Of a stretch of DNA of 64,000 nt, positions 9,698 through 19,399 are shown in pieces. The DNA is taken from NCBI GenBank assembly GCA_003216375.1, contig QCIZ01000006.1, positions 1 to 64,000 on the forward strand, given 5' to 3'. The stretch comes from Prochlorococcus sp. AG-402-O21 (GTDB lineage: Bacteria > Cyanobacteriota > Cyanobacteriia > PCC-6307 > Cyanobiaceae). The notes beneath the pieces were generated by a model. The model saw only the letters and a list, made by a program, of their open reading frames with translations, made no database searches and had not been told where the DNA came from. The position numbers were made by a program, and so were the translations under genes. Within the stretch, counting starts at the first letter, position 1, and every line of letters starts with the position of its first letter.

Positions 9698-10153
9698 TTA
9701 TTCAACTCTCCATGATTGATCTGATGGGGTCCAATCAACAAGTTCATTTTTCTGGAACCATAAATCAATTTCAAATGCTGCCGTGTCAGGACCATCAGAA
9801 CCATGAATGACATTACGACCAATATTCACAGCTAAATCACCTCTAATAGTTCCAGGTTCAGCCTCAAGAGGCTTTGTTGCTCCAATCAATTTTCTCGCAC
9901 TTGCAATAACACCTTCACCCTCCCAAACCATCGCTACAACAGGTCCACTTGTTATGAAATCAACTAAACCTGAAAAGAAAGGACGATCTTTGTGAACACC
10001 GTAGTGTTTTTCAGCAAGTTCTTTGCTGGGTGTGAGTTGCTTTAGGCCTACTAATTTGAATCCTTTGGTTTCAAAACGACCAAGAATCTCAGAAATTAAA
10101 CCTCTTTGCACACCATCTGGCTTGATAGCAACAAAAGTTCTTTCCAAAGTCAT
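9698..10153 (-). CDS. ndk: Nucleoside diphosphate kinase
   Basis: 151 aa from the ATG at 10153; an in-frame TTG four codons upstream is less likely because [15 protein letters not shown] should sit at the very N-terminus in this family. Ndk transfers the gamma phosphate from ATP to NDPs through a phosphohistidine. The active site NVIHGSD is intact with His117, and the nucleotide-binding KPDGVQRG and RxxIGATxP segments are present. It is convergent with thiO and divergent from speA. Confidence 0.97.
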   Translation of the reverse strand: MTLERTFVAIKPDGVQRGLISEILGRFETKGFKLVGLKQLTPSKELAEKHYGVHKDRPFFSGLVDFITSGPVVAMVWEGEGVIASARKLIGATKPLEAEPGTIRGDLAVNIGRNVIHGSDGPDTAAFEIDLWFQKNELVDWTPSDQSWRVE

Positions 10154-10295
10154 TGCAATATTCAATAATATGAAGCCATAGTCTTCCTAAAACTGCCCTC
10201 TTGGCAAGTAAAACATGACACTTAATAAAACTGTTCTTAGATTTAGTTGTATTAATCGTGAATGATCAAAACTTGGCATCTTTGTTATCGCATAA

Positions 10296-12239
10296 ATGGC
10301 TGTGAAAAATACTAATCAATCTCTCTCTTGGACTATCCAAAACAGCTACGACCTTTATGGGATTGATCGATGGGGAAAGGGTTATTTCACAATCAATGAA
10401 AAAGGGAATATTGGTATTTGTCCTAACGGTTCCAAAAACAAATCTTATGATTTGATGGAACTATTAGATGAACTCGAAAGTCGAAAACTAAAATTTCCTC
10501 TGTTAATAAGATTTGACGATATACTCGAAGACTGCTTAAAAAACTTACATAAAGCTTTTGAAAAAGCAATTAATGACTATCAATATCAAGGAAAATACCA
10601 AGGTGTATTTCCAATCAAATGTAATCAACAGCGTCACGTAGTTGAAGAATTAATCACATGTGGTTCCAAATGGAATTATGGCTTAGAAGCTGGAAGCAAA
10701 CCAGAGTTACTAATTGCTTTATCAATACTAGAAGATCCTAAAGCTTTACTAATATGTAATGGCTATAAAGATCAACGTTATATTGAAACAGCTATTTTAG
10801 CACGTCAGCTTGGACGTCAACCTATAGTAGTTATAGAACAAGCAAGTGATGTTGATCTTATAATCAAATCCAGTCTTTTGCTGGGAGCATCTCCACTGAT
10901 AGGCATAAGAGCCAAACTATCAAGTCAAAGCAGTGGAAGATGGAGTGGCTCGATTGGTGACAAGTCGAAATTTGGACTTTCAATTCCAGAAATATTGAAA
11001 GCAATCAAAAGGTTAAAAGAAGCAAATCTTCTCAATGAATTAAAGCTTTTACATTTTCATCTAGGAAGTCAAATTAACGATATAGGTGTTTTAAAAGATG
11101 CCTTACAAGAAGCAGGACAAATTTATGCCGAATTAATTAATCTTGGGGCACCTATGGGATACTTAGATGTTGGAGGTGGTTTAGGAATTGATTACGATGG
11201 AAGTCAAACTGCCTCAATAGCATCTACTAACTACTCACTTCAAAATTATGCAAATGATGTAGTAGCAACAATTAAAGAGTGTTGTGAATCAAAAAAGATA
11301 CCACTACCAACTTTGATTACGGAGAGTGGAAGAGCTATTGCCAGTCACTTTTCAATCTTAATCTTCAATATTTTAGGCATAAATTCGTTACCTGCTGACA
11401 TTCCTAAAGAAGACGAAAAAGAATGTCTCTCTGTCAGAAATTTACGTGAAACATTAGTCCATATAAATTCTCTAGAGCTTAAGCAAGAAGAAGATTTAGC
11501 CAAACTACAAGAAGCATGGAATGATTCTCTTAAATTTAAAGCAGATGCACTAGCGGCTTTTCGTCTCGGTTATATAGATTTAGTTGAACGTGCAAAAGCT
11601 GAGCAATTGACATGGGCCTGTGCAAAAACAATTGTTAATCAGTTGCCAAAAAATAAACTTCTACCCAAAGAAATAAAGAAATTAAGTGAAAGTTTAGCCG
11701 TAACGTATTATGCAAATCTTTCCGTATTTAGATCAGCTCCAGACACTTGGGCCATTGATCAAGTTTTTCCAATTATGCCAATCCATCGGCTTAGCAACGA
11801 ACCGAACAAACTTGGTCACTTTGCAGATTTAACATGCGATTCAGATGGAAAGCTTGATCAATTTATTGATAATGGAAAAATTAAAAATTTGTTACCTCTT
11901 CATGAATTTAATCAAGACGAAAAATATCTAATTGGTCTTTTCTTAGGTGGAGCCTATCAAGAAGTAATGGGAAATCTACATAATTTATTTGGGAGTACTA
12001 ATGCAGTCCATATAAGATTTACAGAAAAAGGGAAATATAAAGTTGAGCATGTCATTCGTGGGAATACAAAATCAAATGTTCTTGAATATTTAGAACATGA
12101 TCCAGAAATATTATTAGAGCGATTACGAAAATCAAGCGAATCAGCTATTCAAAGCGGGCATCTAAAAATCCATGATGCACAAAAACTAATAGAACATGTA
12201 GAAGCAAGCCTCCGTCAAAGTACTTACTTACAGAGCTAA
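10296..12239 (+). CDS. speA: Biosynthetic arginine decarboxylase SpeA
   Basis: 647 aa, the usual large size. It is a PLP enzyme that decarboxylates arginine to agmatine for polyamine synthesis. The PLP lysine lies in GVFPIKCNQQ (Lys108), followed by EAGSKPELL, the FHLGSQI motif, the glycine-rich DVGGGLGIDYDG that holds the PLP phosphate, and ITESGRAIASH. The alanine-racemase-like barrel and C-terminal beta domain are both complete. It is convergent with alaS, with one base between stop codons. Confidence 0.96.
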   Translation: MAVKNTNQSLSWTIQNSYDLYGIDRWGKGYFTINEKGNIGICPNGSKNKSYDLMELLDELESRKLKFPLLIRFDDILEDCLKNLHKAFEKAINDYQYQGKYQGVFPIKCNQQRHVVEELITCGSKWNYGLEAGSKPELLIALSILEDPKALLICNGYKDQRYIETAILARQLGRQPIVVIEQASDVDLIIKSSLLLGASPLIGIRAKLSSQSSGRWSGSIGDKSKFGLSIPEILKAIKRLKEANLLNELKLLHFHLGSQINDIGVLKDALQEAGQIYAELINLGAPMGYLDVGGGLGIDYDGSQTASIASTNYSLQNYANDVVATIKECCESKKIPLPTLITESGRAIASHFSILIFNILGINSLPADIPKEDEKECLSVRNLRETLVHINSLELKQEEDLAKLQEAWNDSLKFKADALAAFRLGYIDLVERAKAEQLTWACAKTIVNQLPKNKLLPKEIKKLSESLAVTYYANLSVFRSAPDTWAIDQVFPIMPIHRLSNEPNKLGHFADLTCDSDGKLDQFIDNGKIKNLLPLHEFNQDEKYLIGLFLGGAYQEVMGNLHNLFGSTNAVHIRFTEKGKYKVEHVIRGNTKSNVLEYLEHDPEILLERLRKSSESAIQSGHLKIHDAQKLIEHVEASLRQSTYLQS

Positions 12240-12240
12240 A

Positions 12241-14901
12241 TTAAGACAATTGTTGAGTCAAATCATCATTAGCTTTTTCTAAAGCTAGATCCAACGATTG
12301 AGGTTGACTACCACCAGCTTGGGCCAAATTTGGACGACCACCACCACCACCACCACACATTTTTGCAACCCCACTTATAAATTTGCCTGCATGAAAACCA
12401 TCTGAGACTAAATCAGGAGAAAATGCAGCAACAAAAACTAATTTATTATCGATCTCCTGATTTGGAATGCCTCCAAAGACAACAGCAGAGTACTTGCCTA
12501 AATTATCTATCAAACTTGAAGCCGCAGATTGCAATCCAGATCCGTCAACTCCATCTAAACGTCTGATTAATAATTTACTCTTACCAACAGATTTTGCAGA
12601 ACTCGCGAAACCCAATGCCTTCGCTAATGCAAGTTCATTCTTTACTTTAATAAGTTCTTTTGTTTTATCTTTCAATTCCAGTTGAAGAGATGAAACTCTC
12701 TCAACAATTTCATATGATTGAACCTTGAATGATTTACTTAACTCCTTAACTACCAAATCACGTTCATTAAAATAATCTAAAACTGATGGACCAGCTAGGG
12801 CCTCTATTCGTCTGATACCTGAAGCAATACCTGTCTCATTAATAATCTTAAACGTACCTAGTTGTGACGTGCGTGTCACATGGGTTCCTCCACATAATTC
12901 CATAGAAACACCTGGAACATCCACAACACGTACCACATCACCATATTTCTCACCAAACATTGCCAAAGCACCAGCAGCCATAGCCTCCTTAATTGGCATT
13001 GTTTTAATTTGAATTGGATGATCTTCGGTAATCCATTGATTTATTCGTACTTCCATATCTTCAAGTTCTTTTAATGTCAAAGGTTTTGGAGCATTAAAAT
13101 CAAATCTCAATCGATCATTTGAAACTAACGAGCCTCTTTGACTTACACTTGAGTCAATCGATAACTTTAAAGCTGATTGCAATAGATGTGTAGCAGTGTG
13201 ATTTGATGTAGTTCGTTGACGAAAAGATGGAGTAACATTCATCTGAACAGATGAGTTAACTTTTAGAACACCAGTATTAACAATTCCAGAATGAATAAAA
13301 ATATTCTTCTTTTTTATAACATTTTCTATAGACACCTCTAGAACTTGAGACGTTATTAAGCCTTTATCTCCAATTTGGCCACCTGACTCAGCATAAAAAG
13401 GCGTTCTATTAACAACAATCTTCACTAAATCACCCTCAACAGCTTGATTGACTAATTCATTATTTATAAAAATGCCTATCACAGTTGAAGTGGTTTCTAA
13501 TTTTTCATAGCCCTCAAATCTTGTTTCATCAAATAAAGAAATTTCTCTTTCAATTGAACCTGCTTCAGTTAAATCAATACTTACAGAAGCATCTTTTGCA
13601 CGTTTACGTTGTTTTGCCATCTCGATCTCAAAACCATTAATATCAACAGAAATACCTTTTTCATTCGCGATCTCTTCTGTTAATTCCAAAGGAAAACCAT
13701 AAGTATCATAAAGCTCAAATGCCTGTGCACCAGAGATAAGATTACATTCATGAGCTGTTATATCTGCCAAAAGTTTTTCTCCCCGTTCAAGAGTTTCAAG
13801 GAAACGAGATTCTTCTATTTTTAATTCATTAAGAATAATTTTCTTTTTCTCAAGTAATTGAGGATAAGCATTTTTCATCAGCTCAATAGCAACCTCAGCT
13901 AGCTGAGGTAAAAACGACTGATTAATTCCTACTAGTCGACCATGTCTAATCATACGCCGTATGAGACGACGAAGGATATAGCCTCGCCCTAGATTACTAG
14001 CAGTTACACCATCACAAATTAAATGAGTGACAGCTCTGCAATGATCTCCAATAATTTTTAATGATGTTTGATTTTTTTTATTTGTAGTTTCATAATTGAT
14101 TTGAGCGAATAAAGCCGCTGACTCAATGAGAGGAAAGATAAGGTCCGTTTCGTAGTTATTAGATTTTTTTTGCAAAATTTGAGCCATTCTTTCTAAGCCC
14201 ATCCCTGTATCAATATGACAATTCGCTAATGGTTCAAGAGTGCCCTTTAAGTCTCGGTTGTATTGCATAAAAACCAAATTATAAAATTCTATAAATCGAC
14301 TATCGTCTTCAAGATCTATAGCATCACTTCCTAATTCGGGTTTAAAGTCAAAATACAGTTCCGAACATGGACCACAAGGTCCTGTAGATCCAGATGACCA
14401 AAAATTATCCGAAGCACCCATCCTGATGATTCTTTTTTCATCAACCCCTTCAACTTCTTTCCATATTTGCTCTGCTTCTAAGTCATCTTCAAAAACGCTA
14501 ATGACTATATTCTTTGGATTTAGTCTAAAAACATCAGTAGTTAATTCCCACGCCCATTGAATTGCCTCTTTTTTAAAGTAATCACCAAAAGAAAAATTAC
14601 CGAGCATCTCAAAAAAAGTATGATGTCTAGCTGTTCTTCCTACATTTTCAATATCATTTGTTCTAATACATTTTTGACTGGATGTTGCTCTAGGAGTAGG
14701 AGATTCTTTCAATCCTAAAAATATAGGCTTAAAAGGTAACATCCCCGCAATTGTCAATAAAACAGTTGGATCATCTGGAATTAAAGAAGAACTTGCAAGT
14801 TTCTTATGATTATGTTTGGTAAAAAAGTTTATAAATGCTTCTCTTATTTCATCTCCCGAAAGAGATGGCGGATTCATTAAGGTGGAAGAATTTTCTTTCA
14901 T
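12241..14901 (-). CDS. alaS: Alanyl-tRNA synthetase
   Basis: 886 aa, full length. The class II catalytic domain is at the N-terminus (TSSQKCIRTNDIENVGRTARHHTFFEMLGNFSFGDY as a whole, positions about 55-90; GSTGPCGPCSELYFD near 175). The editing domain has the zinc ligands of HTATHLL (about residue 568) and CGGTHV (about residue 670). The C-terminal domain ends in a glycine-rich KMCGGGGGGRPNLAQAGG. All domains are intact. It is convergent with speA; the small gene after its start codon lies on the other strand. Confidence 0.98.
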   Translation of the reverse strand: MKENSSTLMNPPSLSGDEIREAFINFFTKHNHKKLASSSLIPDDPTVLLTIAGMLPFKPIFLGLKESPTPRATSSQKCIRTNDIENVGRTARHHTFFEMLGNFSFGDYFKKEAIQWAWELTTDVFRLNPKNIVISVFEDDLEAEQIWKEVEGVDEKRIIRMGASDNFWSSGSTGPCGPCSELYFDFKPELGSDAIDLEDDSRFIEFYNLVFMQYNRDLKGTLEPLANCHIDTGMGLERMAQILQKKSNNYETDLIFPLIESAALFAQINYETTNKKNQTSLKIIGDHCRAVTHLICDGVTASNLGRGYILRRLIRRMIRHGRLVGINQSFLPQLAEVAIELMKNAYPQLLEKKKIILNELKIEESRFLETLERGEKLLADITAHECNLISGAQAFELYDTYGFPLELTEEIANEKGISVDINGFEIEMAKQRKRAKDASVSIDLTEAGSIEREISLFDETRFEGYEKLETTSTVIGIFINNELVNQAVEGDLVKIVVNRTPFYAESGGQIGDKGLITSQVLEVSIENVIKKKNIFIHSGIVNTGVLKVNSSVQMNVTPSFRQRTTSNHTATHLLQSALKLSIDSSVSQRGSLVSNDRLRFDFNAPKPLTLKELEDMEVRINQWITEDHPIQIKTMPIKEAMAAGALAMFGEKYGDVVRVVDVPGVSMELCGGTHVTRTSQLGTFKIINETGIASGIRRIEALAGPSVLDYFNERDLVVKELSKSFKVQSYEIVERVSSLQLELKDKTKELIKVKNELALAKALGFASSAKSVGKSKLLIRRLDGVDGSGLQSAASSLIDNLGKYSAVVFGGIPNQEIDNKLVFVAAFSPDLVSDGFHAGKFISGVAKMCGGGGGGRPNLAQAGGSQPQSLDLALEKANDDLTQQLS

Positions 14902-14984
14902 ACCTAAAAATTATCTCTAAAAAGGTTTTTGAAAACAATCACAAAAACTTCAAATGTGCACAACTCACTCTAAACAATAACAAA

Positions 14985-15140
14985 ATGGAAACCCGTGAGA
15001 CTTCGAAAGATAAAATATTCAAAAAAATCATTAGAGAAGCTTGGTTATTGCAAACAAATACTATTTACGGGAAGCAGTATCACACTTACAAACCTCAATA
15101 TCCTATTATGGTAAAAAATAAACTAGGTATTTCCACTTAG
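14985..15140 (+). CDS. Possible 51-aa small protein
   Basis: ATG at 14985 to TAG, 51 codons, between divergent alaS and flv3. It is basic, with the phrase KIIREAWLLQTNTIYGKQYH and a Tyr-rich C-terminal half. A longer frame reaches back into antisense alaS but has no reason to be used. I do not recognise it, and there is no clear Shine-Dalgarno. Codon use looks natural, which is the main support. Confidence 0.4.
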   Translation: METRETSKDKIFKKIIREAWLLQTNTIYGKQYHTYKPQYPIMVKNKLGIST

Positions 15141-15193
15141 CGACCTGAATTATTGCAACCTTCAGGCTTCTTATAATTAATGTCTTGAGGAAC

Positions 15194-16969
15194 ATGATTT
15201 TTACTGAATCGACAGCTTTAGAAAATCAGAAAAATGATACTCCTAGGCTTTCATTGCAATATGAAAAAATTGCTGAAGATACTCACACTTTAAGATCCTT
15301 GGATTGGGATCGAAGCAGGTTTGATATTGAATTTGGCCTTCGAAATGGAACGACGTACAATAGCTTTTTAATACGAGGCAAAAAAACTGCACTTATAGAT
15401 ACAAGTCATTTAAAGTTTAAAGATATTTGGTTTGAAAAACTAAGACAAGAAATCAATCCAACTGAAATTGATTATTTAATAGTCAGTCACACAGAGCCAG
15501 ATCATTCAGGCCTCATTAAATACTTAATTGAATTAAACCCAAATATCGAAATCGTCGCATCTAAAGTAGCTATAAAATTCCTAGAAGACCAAATACATCA
15601 ACCTTTTCGATCAAGAGCAGTCAAAAGTGGCGAGGATCTAAATTTAGAAGTTAATTCAATCAGCGGAATCGAGCATAAAATTGAATTTATTAGTGCTCCA
15701 AATCTACACTGGCCAGATACTATTTTTTCTTTTGATCACGGTACGCAAGTTTTATATACTTGTGATGCGTTTGGTTTGCATTACTGTTCAGAAAAATTGT
15801 ACGACGAAAATCCAATTCTATTAAATGAAGATTTTCGATTTTATTATGACTGCCTCATGGGTCCTAATGCCCGCAGCGTAGTTCAAGCATTAAAAAAAAT
15901 TGACGCATTGCCAAATATCAAGACTATTGGTGTTGGACATGGACCAATCCTTAATTTTAATACGCAGTTATGGCTAAATAATTATAGAGAATGGAGTAAG
16001 CAAAGAAGTACAGGTGAAAATTACGCTGTGGTTTGCTATCTAAACCAATATGGTTTTTGTGATCGGCTCAGTCAAGCAATTGCTCATGGCATAGGCAAGG
16101 CAAATGCTCAAGTCCAATTAGTTGATCTTATTGCTTCAGACACTCAGGAGTTAAGTGCTCTGATTAGTGACGCAAGTGCAGTCGTTGTACCAACATGGCC
16201 TATCAAATCTGATTCAGAATTACAAAGCAACATTGGAACCCTTCTTGCATCCTTAAAACAAAAGCAGTGGGTAGCTACTTATGACTCCTATGGCGGAAAT
16301 GAGGAGCCTATTGACTTTATTACTAACCAATTAAGAAAGCTTGGACAAAAAGAAGCATTTAAACCACTTCGAGTTCGTGACGAACCAAACAAAAGTGTTT
16401 ACCAACAATTTGAAGAAGCTGGTACAGATTTAGGTCAGATTCTTACTAGAAAGAAAAATTTAGCTGCTACTAAAAGCCTCGATGGAGACTTAAATAAAGC
16501 GCTGGGTTGCTTAAGCGGTGGACTCTACGTTGTTACAGCAAAAGATAGTGAAGGCAAGGATAGTCGAGACGGAGCTATGGTTGCCAGTTGGGTAAGTCAA
16601 GCAAGTTTTGAACCCCCTGGAATAACCGTGGCAGTAGCCAAAGACAGAGCCATTGAATCACTATTACAAGTCAATGATCGTTTTGTTTTGAATATCCTTC
16701 AAGAAAATAACTATTTGCACCTCTTCAGACACTTTTTAAAACGTTTTCCACCAGGTGCTAATCGATTTGAAGGAGTTGAATTAATGAATGATCTTGCAGC
16801 TGGAGGACCAGTTCTCTCTGATGCGTTAGCGTTCCTTTCATGTAAAGTTATTCAAAGAATGGAGACAACAGATCATTGGATTATTTATTCATCAGTTGAA
16901 AAAGGTAATTTATCTAATACTCAAAGTAAAACAGCAGTTCATCACAGAAGAGTTGGTAGTAATTATTAA
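15194..16969 (+). CDS. flv3: Flavodiiron protein, catalytic Flv3-type
   Basis: 591 aa from ATG 15194 (an in-frame TTG three codons earlier is less likely). The order is a metallo-beta-lactamase-like diiron domain (about 1-260), a flavodoxin domain (about 275-420) and a C-terminal flavin-reductase domain (about 435-591), the cyanobacterial class C layout. All seven diiron ligands are present with canonical spacing: His99, Glu101, Asp103, His104, His172, Asp191, His249. Flv1/Flv3 reduce O2 to water with electrons from around photosystem I and protect it in fluctuating light. The partner flv1 starts 2 nt downstream. Confidence 0.92.
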   Translation: MIFTESTALENQKNDTPRLSLQYEKIAEDTHTLRSLDWDRSRFDIEFGLRNGTTYNSFLIRGKKTALIDTSHLKFKDIWFEKLRQEINPTEIDYLIVSHTEPDHSGLIKYLIELNPNIEIVASKVAIKFLEDQIHQPFRSRAVKSGEDLNLEVNSISGIEHKIEFISAPNLHWPDTIFSFDHGTQVLYTCDAFGLHYCSEKLYDENPILLNEDFRFYYDCLMGPNARSVVQALKKIDALPNIKTIGVGHGPILNFNTQLWLNNYREWSKQRSTGENYAVVCYLNQYGFCDRLSQAIAHGIGKANAQVQLVDLIASDTQELSALISDASAVVVPTWPIKSDSELQSNIGTLLASLKQKQWVATYDSYGGNEEPIDFITNQLRKLGQKEAFKPLRVRDEPNKSVYQQFEEAGTDLGQILTRKKNLAATKSLDGDLNKALGCLSGGLYVVTAKDSEGKDSRDGAMVASWVSQASFEPPGITVAVAKDRAIESLLQVNDRFVLNILQENNYLHLFRHFLKRFPPGANRFEGVELMNDLAAGGPVLSDALAFLSCKVIQRMETTDHWIIYSSVEKGNLSNTQSKTAVHHRRVGSNY

Positions 16970-16971
16970 CA

Positions 16972-18822
16972 ATGATAGTAGAAAATATTTCTTCACCAAA
17001 TTTAAATATTTTGATAAAAAAAACTATTCAGATTCCCATTGAGGAGAACTTTATTTGCTTAAGAAGCCTAAACCCAAAAAGAACTAGATTTGAAGTTGAA
17101 TATTCTCTTGAAAAAGGCAGTTGCACTAATTCTTTTTTATTTAAGTCTTCTCAAGATGAACATTCTCATTCACATGACTATATTTTAATTCATCCTCCTG
17201 GTTTAACATTTGAAAAAGAATTTTTAGAAAAGTTTGAGACATTAATTAGTAATGATTCGTCTGCAATAAAATTAGTCATGGGTCATGTCAATCCCAATAA
17301 AGTAGCTTTTGTGAAAAGAATGAATGTGAAATATAAAAATTTAACGGTTATTTGTTCTAATCCAGGTGCAAAATTATTCAAAGAGATTTGGAATTTACGA
17401 AAACCGTCCAAAAATATAAATCCTAAAGAATCATCGGAGAAAGTTGCAATCCTTCCAAATATACAAATCATTAAACAATTAGAAACTCTGTCATTCGACA
17501 GTAAGTTTGAGATTACATTTATTCCCGCTCCAACAGCACGTTGGCCTGGTGGACTAATTGTTTTTGAAAAGGAAACTGGTTTATTGATGAGTGACAAATT
17601 GTTTGGGGCGCATGTATATGAAGAAAAATGGGCTGAATTAAACAGTAGTAGTACGGAAGAAGAGAGAAGACATTACTACGATTGTCTAATGGCACCAATG
17701 TCTACCCAAGTCAATAGTATTATCGAAAAATTTGAAGACTTTGAGATTGATACGATAGTACCCGGACATGGACCTGCAATCAGCGGTAGTTGGAGGAGTT
17801 TATTAAACAACTACCAAAGCTGGGGAGAAAGCCAAAAATACAGCAACTTAAGAGTTGCTCTATTATTTGCTAGTGCATATGGAAATACTGCTGCTATCGC
17901 TGATGCCATTGCTAGAGGAATTAGTAAAACAGGGGTAAAAGTTAAGATTATTAATTGTGAATTCACCGCATCAGACAGTTTAGTTAATGAAATTCGTAAA
18001 GCAGATGGATATTTAATTGGATCGCCAACACTAGGAGGACATGCACCCACCCCGATTGTTTCAGCACTTGGCTCGCTTTTGGCTGAGGGAGATAGAGGAA
18101 AGCCGGCCGGAGTATTTGGAAGTTATGGATGGAGTGGGGAAGCTCTTGATTTACTTGAAAAAAAATTAAAAGATGGAGGCTTTAAATTTGGATTCGAACC
18201 TATCAAAATCAAATTTAGTCCCGATCCTTTAATGATTAAAAAACTTGAAGAAACAGGTATCCAATTTGGTAAGCAATTAATTAATGCAAAATTACGTCAA
18301 CAAAGAAAGGCTAATGTTGGTTTAAATACAAGTAAAAATGATCCAACAATTAATGCACTAGGAAGGGTCGTCGGATCACTATGTATATTGACCGCTCAAA
18401 AAGGAGATAAAGAGAATCTGATTAACGGAGCTATGGTTGCAAGTTGGGTTAGTCAAGCAAGCTTTTCTCCTCCTGGTATTACGATTGCAGTGGCTAAAGA
18501 AAGAGCTGTAGAAAACTTACTTCATACAGGAGATAACTTTGCTTTAAACATTTTAGAGCAAAACAATCACCAAAGCCTCCTTAAACAGTTTCTCCAATCA
18601 TTCAAACCTGGAGATAATAGATTTGCCGATCTTGAGATCAAATTCAGTCCAAGTAATCAGCCATTATTAAATGAAGCTTTAGCTTGGTTGGAGGGTACAG
18701 TTAGTCAACGAATGGAGTGTGGGGATCATTGGCTGATATATGCTGAGATTAAACATGGAAAAGTCATTAAAAAAGATGGAGTAACAGCAGTTCATCATCG
18801 AAAAACCGGAGCGAACTACTAA
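16972..18822 (+). CDS. flv1: Flavodiiron protein, Flv1-type with altered metal site
   Basis: 616 aa with the same three domains as its upstream neighbour. The diiron site is degenerate: the HxExDH motif reads HVNPNK (His105, Asn107, Asn109, Lys110), the next His is Arg190 (ARWPG), while Asp208 and His266 remain. Four of seven ligands are therefore replaced, mostly by basic or neutral groups, as known for Flv1/Flv2 proteins. This suggests it supports the Flv3 partner in a heteromer rather than binding iron itself. The flavodoxin domain (SAYGNTAAIADAIARG) and the flavin-reductase domain look intact. Translation is probably coupled to flv3. Confidence 0.92.
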   Translation: MIVENISSPNLNILIKKTIQIPIEENFICLRSLNPKRTRFEVEYSLEKGSCTNSFLFKSSQDEHSHSHDYILIHPPGLTFEKEFLEKFETLISNDSSAIKLVMGHVNPNKVAFVKRMNVKYKNLTVICSNPGAKLFKEIWNLRKPSKNINPKESSEKVAILPNIQIIKQLETLSFDSKFEITFIPAPTARWPGGLIVFEKETGLLMSDKLFGAHVYEEKWAELNSSSTEEERRHYYDCLMAPMSTQVNSIIEKFEDFEIDTIVPGHGPAISGSWRSLLNNYQSWGESQKYSNLRVALLFASAYGNTAAIADAIARGISKTGVKVKIINCEFTASDSLVNEIRKADGYLIGSPTLGGHAPTPIVSALGSLLAEGDRGKPAGVFGSYGWSGEALDLLEKKLKDGGFKFGFEPIKIKFSPDPLMIKKLEETGIQFGKQLINAKLRQQRKANVGLNTSKNDPTINALGRVVGSLCILTAQKGDKENLINGAMVASWVSQASFSPPGITIAVAKERAVENLLHTGDNFALNILEQNNHQSLLKQFLQSFKPGDNRFADLEIKFSPSNQPLLNEALAWLEGTVSQRMECGDHWLIYAEIKHGKVIKKDGVTAVHHRKTGANY

Positions 18823-18872
18823 ATCCATTACAAAAACGACGTCATCCATTTACACTTCCCTCTTGATTCACA

Positions 18873-19397
18873 ATGTCTAATAAAAAGCTTCTTGTTATCG
18901 CTGCTAGTAATGGTGAAAATCTCAAACTAGCCAAAAGATTTCTAGTTGCAGGCAAGGAACTAAATTACTCATGCGAATTACTGGATTTGACAGAATCAAA
19001 AAATGATTTACCTATATTTAATCCACGTCATAATTCAAAAGATAAAGCACCAGAAAATCTTAAGTCGATCAATACTCAAATGGAGAGCCACTCACACTGG
19101 GTCATTTGTGCACCTGAATATAACGGCTCAATTCCTCCAATTCTTACAAATGCAATAGCTTGGCTATCTGTTCAAGGAACAGATTTTCGAAGTTTGTTCA
19201 ACGAACGTCCAATTGCAATTGCAAGTTTTTCAGGAGGAGGATGCATGGAGTTATTACTTTCGATGCGAATTCAATTAACTCACCTTGGGGCGTTAGTTTT
19301 AGGTCGTCAATTAGCTACTAATAAATCAAAAGTTGCTGAGGACAAGTCAATCAATGCCATTCTAAATCAACTACTACAACTAAATCACACAAATTAA
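18873..19397 (+). CDS. NAD(P)H-dependent FMN reductase family protein
   Basis: 174 aa with a flavodoxin-like fold. The N-terminal VIAASNGENLKLAKRF corresponds to the phosphate-binding loop, and CAPEYNGSIPP is the hallmark flavin-contact motif of this family. It starts 50 nt after flv1 on the same strand and is probably in the same transcript, which suggests a role supplying reduced flavin or handling quinones beside the flavodiiron proteins. That link is inference from position. It is convergent with mrdA, with 2 nt between stops. Confidence 0.85.
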   Translation: MSNKKLLVIAASNGENLKLAKRFLVAGKELNYSCELLDLTESKNDLPIFNPRHNSKDKAPENLKSINTQMESHSHWVICAPEYNGSIPPILTNAIAWLSVQGTDFRSLFNERPIAIASFSGGGCMELLLSMRIQLTHLGALVLGRQLATNKSKVAEDKSINAILNQLLQLNHTN

Positions 19398-19399
19398 AT

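Noticed and set aside
10154-10165. Upstream TTG start for ndk
   Set aside because: The ATG at 10153 places [11 protein letters not shown] at the N-terminus as in the family and gives His117 as the active-site residue.
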